A DNA stretch of 64,000 bases from Verrucomicrobiota bacterium (GTDB taxonomy: Bacteria > Verrucomicrobiota > Verrucomicrobiia > CAIQCK01): NCBI GenBank assembly GCA_026397915.1, contig JAPLTX010000056.1, forward strand, positions 1 through 64,000, in the 5' to 3' direction. Shown here in pieces: positions 44,235-52,852 of this stretch. Both the position numbers and the translations under genes were made by a program. Each line of letters begins with the position of its first letter. Position 1 is the stretch's first letter. The notes beneath the pieces are model-generated. The model worked only from the letters and a program-made list of their open reading frames with translations. It was not told where the DNA came from and searched no databases.

Positions 44235-47131
44235 TGGCTACCGTCCTTCTCATCGTGGATCACGACCGCTCGGTCGTGGACGCCCTCACCACACAACTGG
44301 CTGCGCCGCCGTTTGTCGGCCGGTTCCACGTCTGCGGCGCAACAACGCTCGAAGAAGCTCTCGGCGCTTTCGAAGGCCAACCTGTGGACGTGCTCGTCAG
44401 CGACCTTAACGTCGCCGGCACGCAACTCGCTGAATTCGCCCGCTCACGCTTTCCCGATCTCAAAGTCGTTTTCACCGCCGACGCGCCGTCGGCCGAAATC
44501 AAAAGCCAGGTGCGCGCCGCCAGCGGTCTTGGTCTGGTCGTGAAGCCCCTCCGCGCAGAGAACGTCATCGCATTACTTTCCGTCGCGCCCGAACCGGCCG
44601 CGCCGCCGCCACCGCTGGAACCGGCGCCACTGCAAGAGACGGCAACTCCAGCCGTAGCCGCGCCACCGCCGCCGCCGCCGCCCGCCACGCCGCGCGTCGT
44701 CCCGACCACGCCAAAAGTTGCGACCCCACTACCGGCTCCTGCCGTCGTGGCGAAAGCGCCCGCTGTCACAGCCGCGCCAAAGGTCGCCGCAACGCCGCTG
44801 CCGCAACCACGCGTGCCAACCGTCGCCAAAGTTTCCGCGCCGCCTGCGGTCGCGGCCGCGCCGCAAGCAACGCCGCCACAGTCGCGACCAACTGTCGTGG
44901 CCAAAGTGCCCACTGTCATGTCCGCGCCGAAGGTTGCCACAGCGCCGCCACCACCACAGCCGCGCGCGCCCACCGTCGTCGCCAAACTTCCCGCGCCGCC
45001 GCCCGCGCCCAAAGCAGTGCCGCCGCAGCCGGGTCCCACGGTCGTGGCCAAAGTGCCCACTGTCACGTCCGCGCCGAAAGTCGCCGCAACGCCGCCTTCA
45101 CCACCACCGCAGCCGCGCGTGCCAACCGTCGTCACCAAACCTCCCGCGCCACCCGCCGTCGCAACCGCGCCGAAACAGCCGACGGTGAAACCGCAAGTTT
45201 CAGCGGCCCCACTGCCGCAAACCGCCACAACAACCGGCCCGCGCGTTGTGGCAAGAGTGCCAACCGTCGCGGCCACACCGGTGGTGAAGCCGCAGGTGGC
45301 CGTGCCGCAGGTCGCTGCGCCAACAGCGCTTCCGCCCGAACCGCCGCCAGTCGAAGCACCACCCGCCGTCGAACCAGTGCCGCCGGCGAGCGTGCCAACG
45401 CCCACGCCGCCGGAACTGCGCGCCGTGCCAGCTCAGCACGAAGAACCGCCACCGCCGGTTCCACAGGAGTTCATTCCGCCGCCTCCGCCGCCGCGCCGCG
45501 CAAGCAACCCGATGATTGGCGCGGTGCTCGGCCCTTACGCCATCAAGCGCGTGTTGGGCCACGGCAACTGGGGCAGCGTCTTCGAGGCAGTGCAGGAGCA
45601 GGTAAACCGCACTGTTGCAATCAAGGTGCTGGAGCCGGAGTTGCACGAAGATCCGGCAAAGGTCGCGCAGTTCTCATCGCTGGCAAGCCGGATGGCCAAC
45701 CGGCGTCACAACAATCTCGTGGCGGTTTACGAAGCGGGCGAGTTTGGCGGTGTGCATTACTACGCGCGCGAGTTCATCGAAGGACGCACGTTGCAGAAAA
45801 TCGTCGAGTCGCCACAGAAACTCAGCCCGGCACACACCTTGCGAGTGTTGATGGGCGTGGCGCGAGCGCTGTTGTATCTGTTGCACCACCACATCGCGAT
45901 CGGCCCGGTGCCGGGGAAAAACATTCTGGTGGACACCATCAACGGCGAGCCACACGTCTGCGGTTTTTCATTCATGGACGGCACCAGCGGCGAACTGGGC
46001 AGCTCGGCTGCCACGGAGATGCCACAACTGGCGCAGATGTTGTGGAGCGCTCTGGATCCGGCCGCGCCGCAATCGCAGCAGGTCTATGGGCTGCTGAGGC
46101 GGTTGCTGGCCCCGGATCATCCGTTCCCGTCGCTGGAGCATCTGCTCTCCGAGGCGGAGGCTTTGGAGCGCACATTTCACAAACCGGTGGTCAAGAGGGC
46201 GAAGTCAGCTAGCGCGCCGAGACCCGCCATCAAGCCAATCATGCCGGGGCAAACACCGCTGGGCCAGCGTCTTCAAAAGAAGCACTATGTCATGGGCGGC
46301 GCTGTCGCAGGCGCGGTGGTGTTGGCGGTAGCCGGGTGGTTTGTGTTCCAGCAGTTCACTAAGCTGCCGCCGGCGGACGTGGAGACGTTTATCCAGGTGC
46401 CGGCGGGCGAGTTCATCTACCAAAGCGGTGAGAAGAAGACGACGAAGGAGTTCTGGATCAGCAAATACGAAGTCACCATTGGCCAATACCGCAAGTTCTG
46501 GACGCGGGTGAAGGAGAAAGGCGACAAGAACTACGCGCACCCGAGGCAGCCGAAGAACGTTGACACCACGCATACACCGGTGAATTGGGATTGGATGCAG
46601 GCCGCTTGCGAGGCCGGCCAGCAGCTTGGCGACGGCCACCCCATTACGGACGACTACCCAATTTTTAACGTGACCTACTGGGACGCGTGGGCCTACGCGA
46701 AGTGGGCCGGCGGCCGGCTGCCAACCCAAGAGGAATGGGAGAAGGCCGCGCGCGGCACCGACGGGCGGCTCTATCCGTGGGGCAACAGCCTCGACGACCC
46801 CAAGCGCGCCAACACTGGCAAGGATTACGACGACATTAATCGCGGCCGGATTGATGGTTACCTCCAGTGGGCGCCGGTCCACGCGCATCCGGGCGACGCG
46901 AGTCCATTCGGGGTGCGCGACATGGCGGCCAACGTCTGCGAGTGGACTGACTCGTGGGTGCCAATGCTGAACAACCCAAAGGAGCAAGTGCCCATCATCC
47001 GCGGCGGTTCATGGGCCGACACCGAAGTGCGCGTTACGCAACGCCAGAGCAACGTGATGCCCCATCAAGGGCGCAACGATCTCGGCTTCCGCATCATCAA
47101 GGACACCGCGCCACCGGTGGTGGGAAAGTAA
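44234..47131 (+). CDS. Receiver-like, pseudokinase, membrane helix, FGE-fold protein
   Basis: A 965-residue multidomain protein. Residues 1-120 are a receiver-like domain with a phospho-acceptor-like Asp in VLVSDLN. A long Pro/Ala/Val linker follows (about 125-425), with a 49-residue repeat unit. The kinase-like domain (about 430-660) keeps the glycine loop (GHGNWGSVF) and VAIK, but its HRD is replaced by an IAIGPVPGKN segment and its DFG by GFS, so it should be a pseudokinase. A membrane helix (about 684-708) leads to an FGE-fold domain (716-962) lacking the catalytic Cys pair. It is coupled to the FHA gene by a 1-base TGATG overlap. Confidence 0.85.
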   Translation: MATVLLIVDHDRSVVDALTTQLAAPPFVGRFHVCGATTLEEALGAFEGQPVDVLVSDLNVAGTQLAEFARSRFPDLKVVFTADAPSAEIKSQVRAASGLGLVVKPLRAENVIALLSVAPEPAAPPPPLEPAPLQETATPAVAAPPPPPPPATPRVVPTTPKVATPLPAPAVVAKAPAVTAAPKVAATPLPQPRVPTVAKVSAPPAVAAAPQATPPQSRPTVVAKVPTVMSAPKVATAPPPPQPRAPTVVAKLPAPPPAPKAVPPQPGPTVVAKVPTVTSAPKVAATPPSPPPQPRVPTVVTKPPAPPAVATAPKQPTVKPQVSAAPLPQTATTTGPRVVARVPTVAATPVVKPQVAVPQVAAPTALPPEPPPVEAPPAVEPVPPASVPTPTPPELRAVPAQHEEPPPPVPQEFIPPPPPPRRASNPMIGAVLGPYAIKRVLGHGNWGSVFEAVQEQVNRTVAIKVLEPELHEDPAKVAQFSSLASRMANRRHNNLVAVYEAGEFGGVHYYAREFIEGRTLQKIVESPQKLSPAHTLRVLMGVARALLYLLHHHIAIGPVPGKNILVDTINGEPHVCGFSFMDGTSGELGSSAATEMPQLAQMLWSALDPAAPQSQQVYGLLRRLLAPDHPFPSLEHLLSEAEALERTFHKPVVKRAKSASAPRPAIKPIMPGQTPLGQRLQKKHYVMGGAVAGAVVLAVAGWFVFQQFTKLPPADVETFIQVPAGEFIYQSGEKKTTKEFWISKYEVTIGQYRKFWTRVKEKGDKNYAHPRQPKNVDTTHTPVNWDWMQAACEAGQQLGDGHPITDDYPIFNVTYWDAWAYAKWAGGRLPTQEEWEKAARGTDGRLYPWGNSLDDPKRANTGKDYDDINRGRIDGYLQWAPVHAHPGDASPFGVRDMAANVCEWTDSWVPMLNNPKEQVPIIRGGSWADTEVRVTQRQSNVMPHQGRNDLGFRIIKDTAPPVVGK

Positions 47132-47173
47132 CGAGTGAGTGAGAAGTGAAGAGGCTGGAGCGGCTGGAGCTTT

Positions 47174-47791
47174 TCACTCCTTGCTTTTTACTTTCCGAAA
47201 CCTCGCTCGACTGATTGGCCGTCCCTCCGTCACGAAATCGCGTTCGAAATCCGTCATCTCCTCCGGCGTCGCCGGCACCACCGGTTCGACGCGCTCGAAG
47301 TTGGCGTTGGCGTTGAAGCACAGCAGCATTTCCGCAAAATAATCCGCGTGGTCGGTGGCCAGATGCGCAGAACCGCCCGGCTCCAGCGTCCGCGCCAGCG
47401 CCGCGACAAACGGAGGTTGAATCAACCGGTGTTTATGGTGGCGCTTCTTTGGCCACGGGTCGGGAAAATAGATGTGACAGGCGGCAATGCTCGCCGGCGG
47501 GAAGAGCCATTCCACAGCGTAGCCTGACTCGATCCGCAACGCGCGCAGGTTGCCGGCGATGCCGAGCCGCGGCGCTTTGCGCTCCAGTTTCAGCACTCGG
47601 CCCTTGAGCCGCTCCACGCCGAGCCAGTTGCGTTCAGGAAACCGTTTCGCCCAGTGCAGCAGCAGCGACCCGTCGCCGCAACCGAGATCCACCTCGATCG
47701 GCTGGCTCTTCGAAAACATGGCTGACCAGTCAAGCCGCTCAAACCAACTCGGCGGCGAGTAGAGAATTTTGGATGGGGCGTTGTTTTGCAC
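47174..47791 (-). CDS. trmB: tRNA (guanine-N7)-methyltransferase
   Basis: A 205-residue SAM-dependent methyltransferase that modifies G46 of tRNAs. EVDLGCGDGSLLLHWAKRFPER is the SAM-binding motif I, and IYFPDPWPKKRHHKHR is the diagnostic TrmB signature. PGGSAHLATDHADYFAEML completes the catalytic region. The length matches the family. The 42-bp gap to the pseudokinase gene carries a direct repeat (GGCTGGAGC twice near 47150-47168) of no clear role. Confidence 0.93.
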   Translation of the reverse strand: MQNNAPSKILYSPPSWFERLDWSAMFSKSQPIEVDLGCGDGSLLLHWAKRFPERNWLGVERLKGRVLKLERKAPRLGIAGNLRALRIESGYAVEWLFPPASIAACHIYFPDPWPKKRHHKHRLIQPPFVAALARTLEPGGSAHLATDHADYFAEMLLCFNANANFERVEPVVPATPEEMTDFERDFVTEGRPISRARFRKVKSKE

Positions 47792-47809
47792 GGCTCATTT
47801 CTGCAATTG

Positions 47810-47837
47810 AAAACTCGAAATCACAAATCTAAAATTC
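47810..47837. repeat. Degenerate heptanucleotide repeat (NAAAATC-like)
   Basis: Four 7-base units (GAAAACT, CGAAATC, ACAAATC, TAAAATT) lie between divergent trmB and the Spy-like gene. They resemble the AATCCAA repeat inside the kinase gene at 27100. Confidence 0.5.
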
Positions 47838-47894
47838 AACAACTCGTGAATCTTTTTGTCCGCGTCGGTTTTGAATCATGCGAAACTCGGAGAC

Positions 47895-48299
47895 ATGACC
47901 ATGAAAACAGTAGCTGCAATTCTGACCGCAATCTTCCTGCTGGCCGCGACCGCTGTCTGGGCGCAGGACGCGCCGAAACGCGAACGCGGTGGCCCCGGCG
48001 GCAGCCGGGCGTTCGGCTTGTTCGGCATGCCGCCACAGATGGGCGAGAAGCTGAATCTGAGCGACGAACAGAAACAGAAGGCAACGAATATCCGCCAGAA
48101 ATACCGACCGCAGCTCGAAGAAATCTACAAGAAAATGATGGAGGAGTTCCGCGGCATCCTGAACGATGAGCAGAAGAAGACGCTGGACGAAGCAGTCAAG
48201 CAAATGCACCAGCGTTCCCAGCAGGGACGCGGCGAAGGCGGACGTCCTCCGCGCGAGGGCGGCGAGCGCAAGCCCGGAGGCGACGGCGACAAGAAGTAA
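47895..48299 (+). CDS. Spy/CpxP-like periplasmic protein
   Basis: A 134-residue exported protein (or 132 from the Met at 47901). A signal peptide (TVAAILTAIFLLAATAVWA) precedes a helical region with LNLSDEQKQKATNIRQKYRPQLEEIYKKM, which resembles the LTxxQ segments of Spy/CpxP chaperone-like proteins. The C-terminal tail is Gly/Arg-rich and disordered. GGAGA lies just upstream. A role as a periplasmic chaperone or metal/stress protein is an inference from the repeated helix. Confidence 0.75.
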   Translation: MTMKTVAAILTAIFLLAATAVWAQDAPKRERGGPGGSRAFGLFGMPPQMGEKLNLSDEQKQKATNIRQKYRPQLEEIYKKMMEEFRGILNDEQKKTLDEAVKQMHQRSQQGRGEGGRPPREGGERKPGGDGDKK

Positions 48300-48374
48300 A
48301 CGGCCGCCGTTCCAAAGACTATCAACCGGTTCCACCGCGCGACTGCGTGGCGGAGCCACAGCAGGAAGGGCGTC

Positions 48375-48857
48375 ATGGAACTGAAAGCTGTCCCGATTGA
48401 GAAGCCAGCCGATCTTAACTTCATTCTCGGCCAGGCGCATTTCATCAAAACAATCGAGGACTTGCATGAGGCGATTGTGCAAACTGCACCGCAGATGAAG
48501 TTCGGCGTTGGGTTCTGCGAATCAAGCGGTCCGGCGCTGGTGCGCTGGACGGGCAACGACGACGAACTGGTGGAACTGGCGAAAAAGAACGCGCTGGCGC
48601 TGAGTTGTGGCCACTGTTTCATCATCTTCCTGAAGGGCGGTTTCCCCATCAACATCCTCAACACCATCAAAGCCGTGCCAGAAGTCTGCCAAGTGTTCTG
48701 CGCCACGGCGAATCCCGTCGAAGTCATCGTTGCCGAAACTGCGACAGGACGCGGTATTCTCGGTGTCGTGGACGGCGTGAAAAGCTGCGGAGTCGAAGCG
48801 GAAGCGGACATTGCCACGCGCAAGCAGTTGTTGCGCAGGTTCGGTTACAAGCTCTAA
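48375..48857 (+). CDS. Adenosine-specific kinase family (DUF355-like) protein
   Basis: This 160-residue protein matches the small adenosine-specific kinase family first described in archaea. Motifs include ILGQAHFIKTIEDLHEAI, KFGVGFCESSGPALVRWTGND, CGHCFIIFLKGGFPINILN and CATANPVEVIVAETATGRGILGVVDG. The reaction is presumed from the family name, with little biochemical support. It has no close functional neighbour here and lies convergent to the large TPR gene (17-bp gap). Confidence 0.87.
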   Translation: MELKAVPIEKPADLNFILGQAHFIKTIEDLHEAIVQTAPQMKFGVGFCESSGPALVRWTGNDDELVELAKKNALALSCGHCFIIFLKGGFPINILNTIKAVPEVCQVFCATANPVEVIVAETATGRGILGVVDGVKSCGVEAEADIATRKQLLRRFGYKL

Positions 48858-48874
48858 AGCACTGCCGGCGTTCT

Positions 48875-51800
48875 TTACGGGTTCGTGTTCAGCCAGCGCC
48901 GCACTTCGGGCCCCTTCGGGTCGTCGGGGCGCAACTGGAGGAATTGCGCGTAGTGTGCGCGCGCTTTGTCCTTTGTGGAGGGCTGCCGGGAGTAAATCTG
49001 GCCAAGCCCCAAGTGCGCCATCGCGTGGTTCGGGGACTCTTGGAGAAGCGCCTCAAACTGCATTGCTGCCTGCTCGTAGGCGCCCCCCTGCAGCAACGCG
49101 AGCGCGTCCTGAAAGCGTTCGTCAACCGTGCGCTGATTGCCGCTCGGCGCCACAGCGGTGCTCGCTACCGTGCGGGCAAGTTGCGGCGCCGCTGCGGTGA
49201 GTGTGTTCACAAAGTCGGCGGGGAGCTTGCCGCCCAATTTTGCGCAAGCTTCCACATCGTCCCACGCTTTGTCGTAGGCCCGGATGTTGTAGTAGGCAAT
49301 GCCGCGGTTCTTGTAGGCGGCGGCATTGTCGGGCTTCAATTCAATGAAGCGAGTAAAGTCCGGGATCGCTTGGTCGAACTTGCCGGCCTTGGCGAAGGCT
49401 TGGGCGCGATTGTAATAGGCGCCGGCCAGGGAGGCGTCGCGTTGGAGTGCGTCGTTGAAATCCCACATGGCGCGTTCCATCTCACCGCGCGCGGTCCAAG
49501 CCACGCCACGGTTGTTGTAGGCCACCGCCAGTTTGGGATTGAGCAAAATCGCCTGGTTGTAATCGGCGATGCCGTGCTCGGAGTCGCCTTGCTGGCAGTA
49601 AGCATCGCCGCGGTAAACGTAAGCGTTGGCGTTCTTCGGATCAAGTTTGACGGCCTTCGTGAACCAACTAACTTGTTCCGCCGCTGTCGTGGCGGCCATG
49701 CCTTCAGAGAGGGCTTGGTCAAGAGGGGAAAGACTGGACGGCGCGGCGGCGGCGCCCGCTTTCTTCGCCACATCAGGCGAGGAACTCTGGGCCTTCACAA
49801 CCCTACTCACCGCCGACACAAAGTCGGGATCAACCTGGGCACCCAATTGTTGAGCCTTCTGGACGTCAGCCAAGGCTTCGGCATACATGTGCTGGTCGGC
49901 GTAAAGCAGCGCGCGATTCTGATAAGCCTCGGTGTAGTCGGCCTTGAGTTCGATGGCGCGAGTGAGGTCCTGCATGGCACCCTTGGTATCGCCATTTTTG
50001 ACGTTGGCCTGACCGCGGGCGAAATAGATTTCCGCATTCTGGGGTTGAAGCTTGAGAAGTTTGCCGAAGTCATAGATCGCGCCAACGTAGTTGCCTTTGG
50101 CATAATAAAGATCGCCACGAGCGGCGTAGGCTGTCGCGCAGTTCGGATCAAGCTCGATCGCCTTCGAGTAATACTCGATTTTCTGGGGCGTGCCGGCGGT
50201 CTGGGCTTCAGCCAGCATCTGCTCCGCGGAGGAGGAGGAAGGGGAGGACTTCGCGGGTTGCTCTTCCACGGGTTTGACGGCGACGGTTTGCAGGGCGACG
50301 AGGTCGGAACTTCCAATTTGCCTGTCCTGTTTCGGAAGCGACGCCGGCTCAGGCGCGGCGGCCGAAGGCTGGCCCATGGCTTTAGACAAAGCAGTGAGAA
50401 ACTCGGGCCGGACCTGGCCGCCGAGTTTCTGGCAGGTTTGCGTGTCGGCCAGGGCTTTGTCGTAGGCGCGCAGATCGTAGTAGGCCATGGCACGGTCGTA
50501 GTAGGTGTCGGCACTGCGAGGATTCAGGTCTATGGACTTATTGAAATCGCGGAGGGCTTGTTCTGAATCGCCACGTTTGCCATAGGCGTTGCCGCGCAGA
50601 GCATAGGCTCGCGCATCGGCGGGCTGGAGATCGAGGTATTTGGTGCAGTCCAAGATCACGCCGTCGGTGTCACCCTTGCCAAGATAAGAAGCGGCGCGTT
50701 CGAGATAAGCCGGAGCAAATTGACGGTCGGCATCTATCGCCCTCGAATAACAGGCGATCTGCTCGTCGAGGGTGATGGACGCTTTGCCTTGTTTGAAAGC
50801 GTCGGCCGCTTGCGGATTGGTGGCGCTCGGAACCTGTTGAGATGCCGCCGCAACCTGCGCGGGAGCCTCGCTGGCAATCGGTTTCTGAACCGGCACCTCC
50901 GCTTTGGGAGGCGTCGGGGAGGCGACCGCAACCGATTTGGGCTGGCTGGCTGCTCTGGAGAGCGCAGCTTCAAATTCGGGTTGCACACGGCCGCCAAAAC
51001 GACGGCACATCATCACGTCAGCCCAAGCCTGATCATAGGAGCGTTTCTGATAATAGGCCATCGCCCGGCCTTGATAAGCGTCAGGATCGTCCGGCTTCAA
51101 CTCGATGGCCTTGGAGAAATCTGCTATGGCACGGTCGAAATTCTGCTGAAATACATTGGCGTCGGCGCGGTTGTAGTAGGCCCCTGCCAGTGTCGGGTCC
51201 AGTTGGATCGCTTTGTCAAAGTCCTGCATGGCACGCGCGTGGTCGCCTTTGCGCACATAAGCGACGCCGCGGTTGTTGTAAGGTGTGCCGGTGCTGGGCC
51301 GCAACTCGATCGAACGGGAATAATCCGCAATGGCAAGGTCGTAATCGCCCTTCATCATGTAGGCATCGCCACGAGCCGTGAAGGCAGCGGCGGATTCAGG
51401 CGCCACCTGGACGGCCGTGGTCAGCAGTTTGACCTGCTCATCAAGGTTGTTGTTCTCCCTGGCCTTCGCAATAAGTCCCGCTACGTCCACGGCGGGTGCC
51501 GCGGGCATGACAGGTTCAACTTTCGCCGGTTTCGGCAGCTCCGGAATTGCCACCACTGGAGGTGCGGCAACTTTTGGAGCCACCGGTTCGCTACGCCTCG
51601 GCACGACCGCGTCAATAGTCGCGGTCAGGTCCGCAGGCGGAGCCTTGATTTCAGCCGTCGGTTTGGGTGGCTTGGCGGGTTCGATAACGGGCTTCTCAAT
51701 CATCGGCGTCGTCTCGAACGTCTTGAACGTCGGCGTGGGAACGGTGGCGGCTGGCGGCTCTGTCCGCCTGATGGCCGGTGATTCGACGGGCGTGAGAACG

Positions 51801-52633
51801 CGTATCTCACGTTGCGGAACCGTCAGCACGTCGGCAGGAATCCCGCCGGAGAGCCTGCCCATCTCGCTCACCAACCCATGGTCCACTCTGCCGCCAAGTC
51901 GCTCGCTCGCCTTCACGTCAGCCACCACTTGCTCCATGGTGGTCTTCAAGAAGCCCCGTTTGGCTTCCGCCCGCTTCGCGTAAAGCTCGGCGTCGGTCGG
52001 CCTCAGTTCGATGGCTTTGTTGTAGTCATCAATCGCGCGGCCATAGTCGTTCTTGCAGCAATACGCAAGGGCGCGATTGGCGTAATCGTCCGCACTGGAG
52101 GGCTTCATCTCTATTGCTTTGTTGAAATCGGCAACGGCGCTGTCGTAATTACCCCTGGCGACCGAGGCCAAACCGCGGCAACTGTAAGGCAGCGAATCAC
52201 TCCGATCCAACTCGATGGCCTTGGCAAAATCCATCGCAGCCCGGTCGTCCTGGCGCTGGACCGCATAACCGTAACCGCGCCACGCATAGGCCTTCCCATA
52301 GTCTGGCTTCAGTTCGATGGCCCGGCTGTAGTCTGCGATCGCCGCGTCAATCTCGCTTCGGCGGCGGTAGGCATCTGCGCGACCGATGTAAGCTAGCGCA
52401 AACTCCGTCTTTAGCTTCACGTCAATGATCCGCGTGAACTCCTCAACCTGGTCGTTCGCGCTGGTTGAAACAGGCACTCGAATGCGAAGATCCTTTGGAT
52501 CGGAATCCGATGAGGCACACGCAGCTTGCGGGAGCACAACGTTTAACCCTCCCCATGCTGCTATGACAGCGCAAATGTTGATGATCATTCGCGCTCTCAA
52601 TCCCTTATTCATAATCCAAACATTCTTGTTCAC
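48875..52633 (-). CDS. Giant exported TPR-repeat protein with super-repeats
   Basis: A 1252-residue protein with a signal sequence (MIINICAVIAAWGGLNVVLPQAACA) and about 20 TPR units such as AYYNRADANVFQQNFDRAIADFSKAIELKPDD. On top of the TPRs, a longer block ending in ADV-x2-C-x2-LGG-x-V-x-PEF-x2-ALS recurs at about residues 245, 545, 737, 929 and 1132, with Pro-rich linkers between. The start is GTG at 52633 with GGAGG 9 bases upstream. It is probably a periplasmic scaffold. It is divergent from kdsD. Confidence 0.88.
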   Translation of the reverse strand: MNKNVWIMNKGLRARMIINICAVIAAWGGLNVVLPQAACASSDSDPKDLRIRVPVSTSANDQVEEFTRIIDVKLKTEFALAYIGRADAYRRRSEIDAAIADYSRAIELKPDYGKAYAWRGYGYAVQRQDDRAAMDFAKAIELDRSDSLPYSCRGLASVARGNYDSAVADFNKAIEMKPSSADDYANRALAYCCKNDYGRAIDDYNKAIELRPTDAELYAKRAEAKRGFLKTTMEQVVADVKASERLGGRVDHGLVSEMGRLSGGIPADVLTVPQREIRVLTPVESPAIRRTEPPAATVPTPTFKTFETTPMIEKPVIEPAKPPKPTAEIKAPPADLTATIDAVVPRRSEPVAPKVAAPPVVAIPELPKPAKVEPVMPAAPAVDVAGLIAKARENNNLDEQVKLLTTAVQVAPESAAAFTARGDAYMMKGDYDLAIADYSRSIELRPSTGTPYNNRGVAYVRKGDHARAMQDFDKAIQLDPTLAGAYYNRADANVFQQNFDRAIADFSKAIELKPDDPDAYQGRAMAYYQKRSYDQAWADVMMCRRFGGRVQPEFEAALSRAASQPKSVAVASPTPPKAEVPVQKPIASEAPAQVAAASQQVPSATNPQAADAFKQGKASITLDEQIACYSRAIDADRQFAPAYLERAASYLGKGDTDGVILDCTKYLDLQPADARAYALRGNAYGKRGDSEQALRDFNKSIDLNPRSADTYYDRAMAYYDLRAYDKALADTQTCQKLGGQVRPEFLTALSKAMGQPSAAAPEPASLPKQDRQIGSSDLVALQTVAVKPVEEQPAKSSPSSSSAEQMLAEAQTAGTPQKIEYYSKAIELDPNCATAYAARGDLYYAKGNYVGAIYDFGKLLKLQPQNAEIYFARGQANVKNGDTKGAMQDLTRAIELKADYTEAYQNRALLYADQHMYAEALADVQKAQQLGAQVDPDFVSAVSRVVKAQSSSPDVAKKAGAAAAPSSLSPLDQALSEGMAATTAAEQVSWFTKAVKLDPKNANAYVYRGDAYCQQGDSEHGIADYNQAILLNPKLAVAYNNRGVAWTARGEMERAMWDFNDALQRDASLAGAYYNRAQAFAKAGKFDQAIPDFTRFIELKPDNAAAYKNRGIAYYNIRAYDKAWDDVEACAKLGGKLPADFVNTLTAAAPQLARTVASTAVAPSGNQRTVDERFQDALALLQGGAYEQAAMQFEALLQESPNHAMAHLGLGQIYSRQPSTKDKARAHYAQFLQLRPDDPKGPEVRRWLNTNP

Positions 52634-52723
52634 GCGTTATATCCTCCACTTGGAACGATTCTGCCTCCACAACATGGGCAGTTAAACACATGCCCGGGTT
52701 TTTTCCAGCACAAAATTAGGACG

Positions 52724-52737
52724 TTTAGCCGGCTAAA
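52724..52737. promoter_or_regulatory. Perfect 14-bp palindrome between TPR and kdsD genes
   Basis: TTTAGCCGGCTAAA is exactly self-complementary and lies in the divergent gap. Two direct GGTAAACC repeats (52767-52774, 52779-52786; 12-bp period) stand just upstream of the kdsD -35. Both are candidate regulator sites. Confidence 0.4.
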
Positions 52738-52793
52738 ACACAACCATTCCCCCCATCGTTCCCTCGGTAAACCAACAGGTAAACCGACCGCCT

Positions 52794-52822
52794 TGACAAC
52801 CATCGGTGCCGCTGGCACGATG
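52794..52822 (+). promoter_or_regulatory. Candidate promoter for kdsD
   Basis: A consensus TTGACA (52794-52799), 17 bp and a weak CACGAT (52817-52822) precede the chosen ATG at 52853. Confidence 0.45.
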
Positions 52823-52852
52823 CGCCGCTCGTTTCGGCAGAACCGAAGAACT

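Noticed and set aside
48605-50566. 653-residue plus-strand ORF opposite the TPR gene
   Set aside because: Its composition mirrors the codon pattern of the TPR repeats and it shows no family motif.
52685-52705. Plus-strand terminator (GGGCA/TGCCC then T-run)
   Set aside because: The stem is only 5 bp with a 10-base loop, and no plus-strand gene ends nearby.
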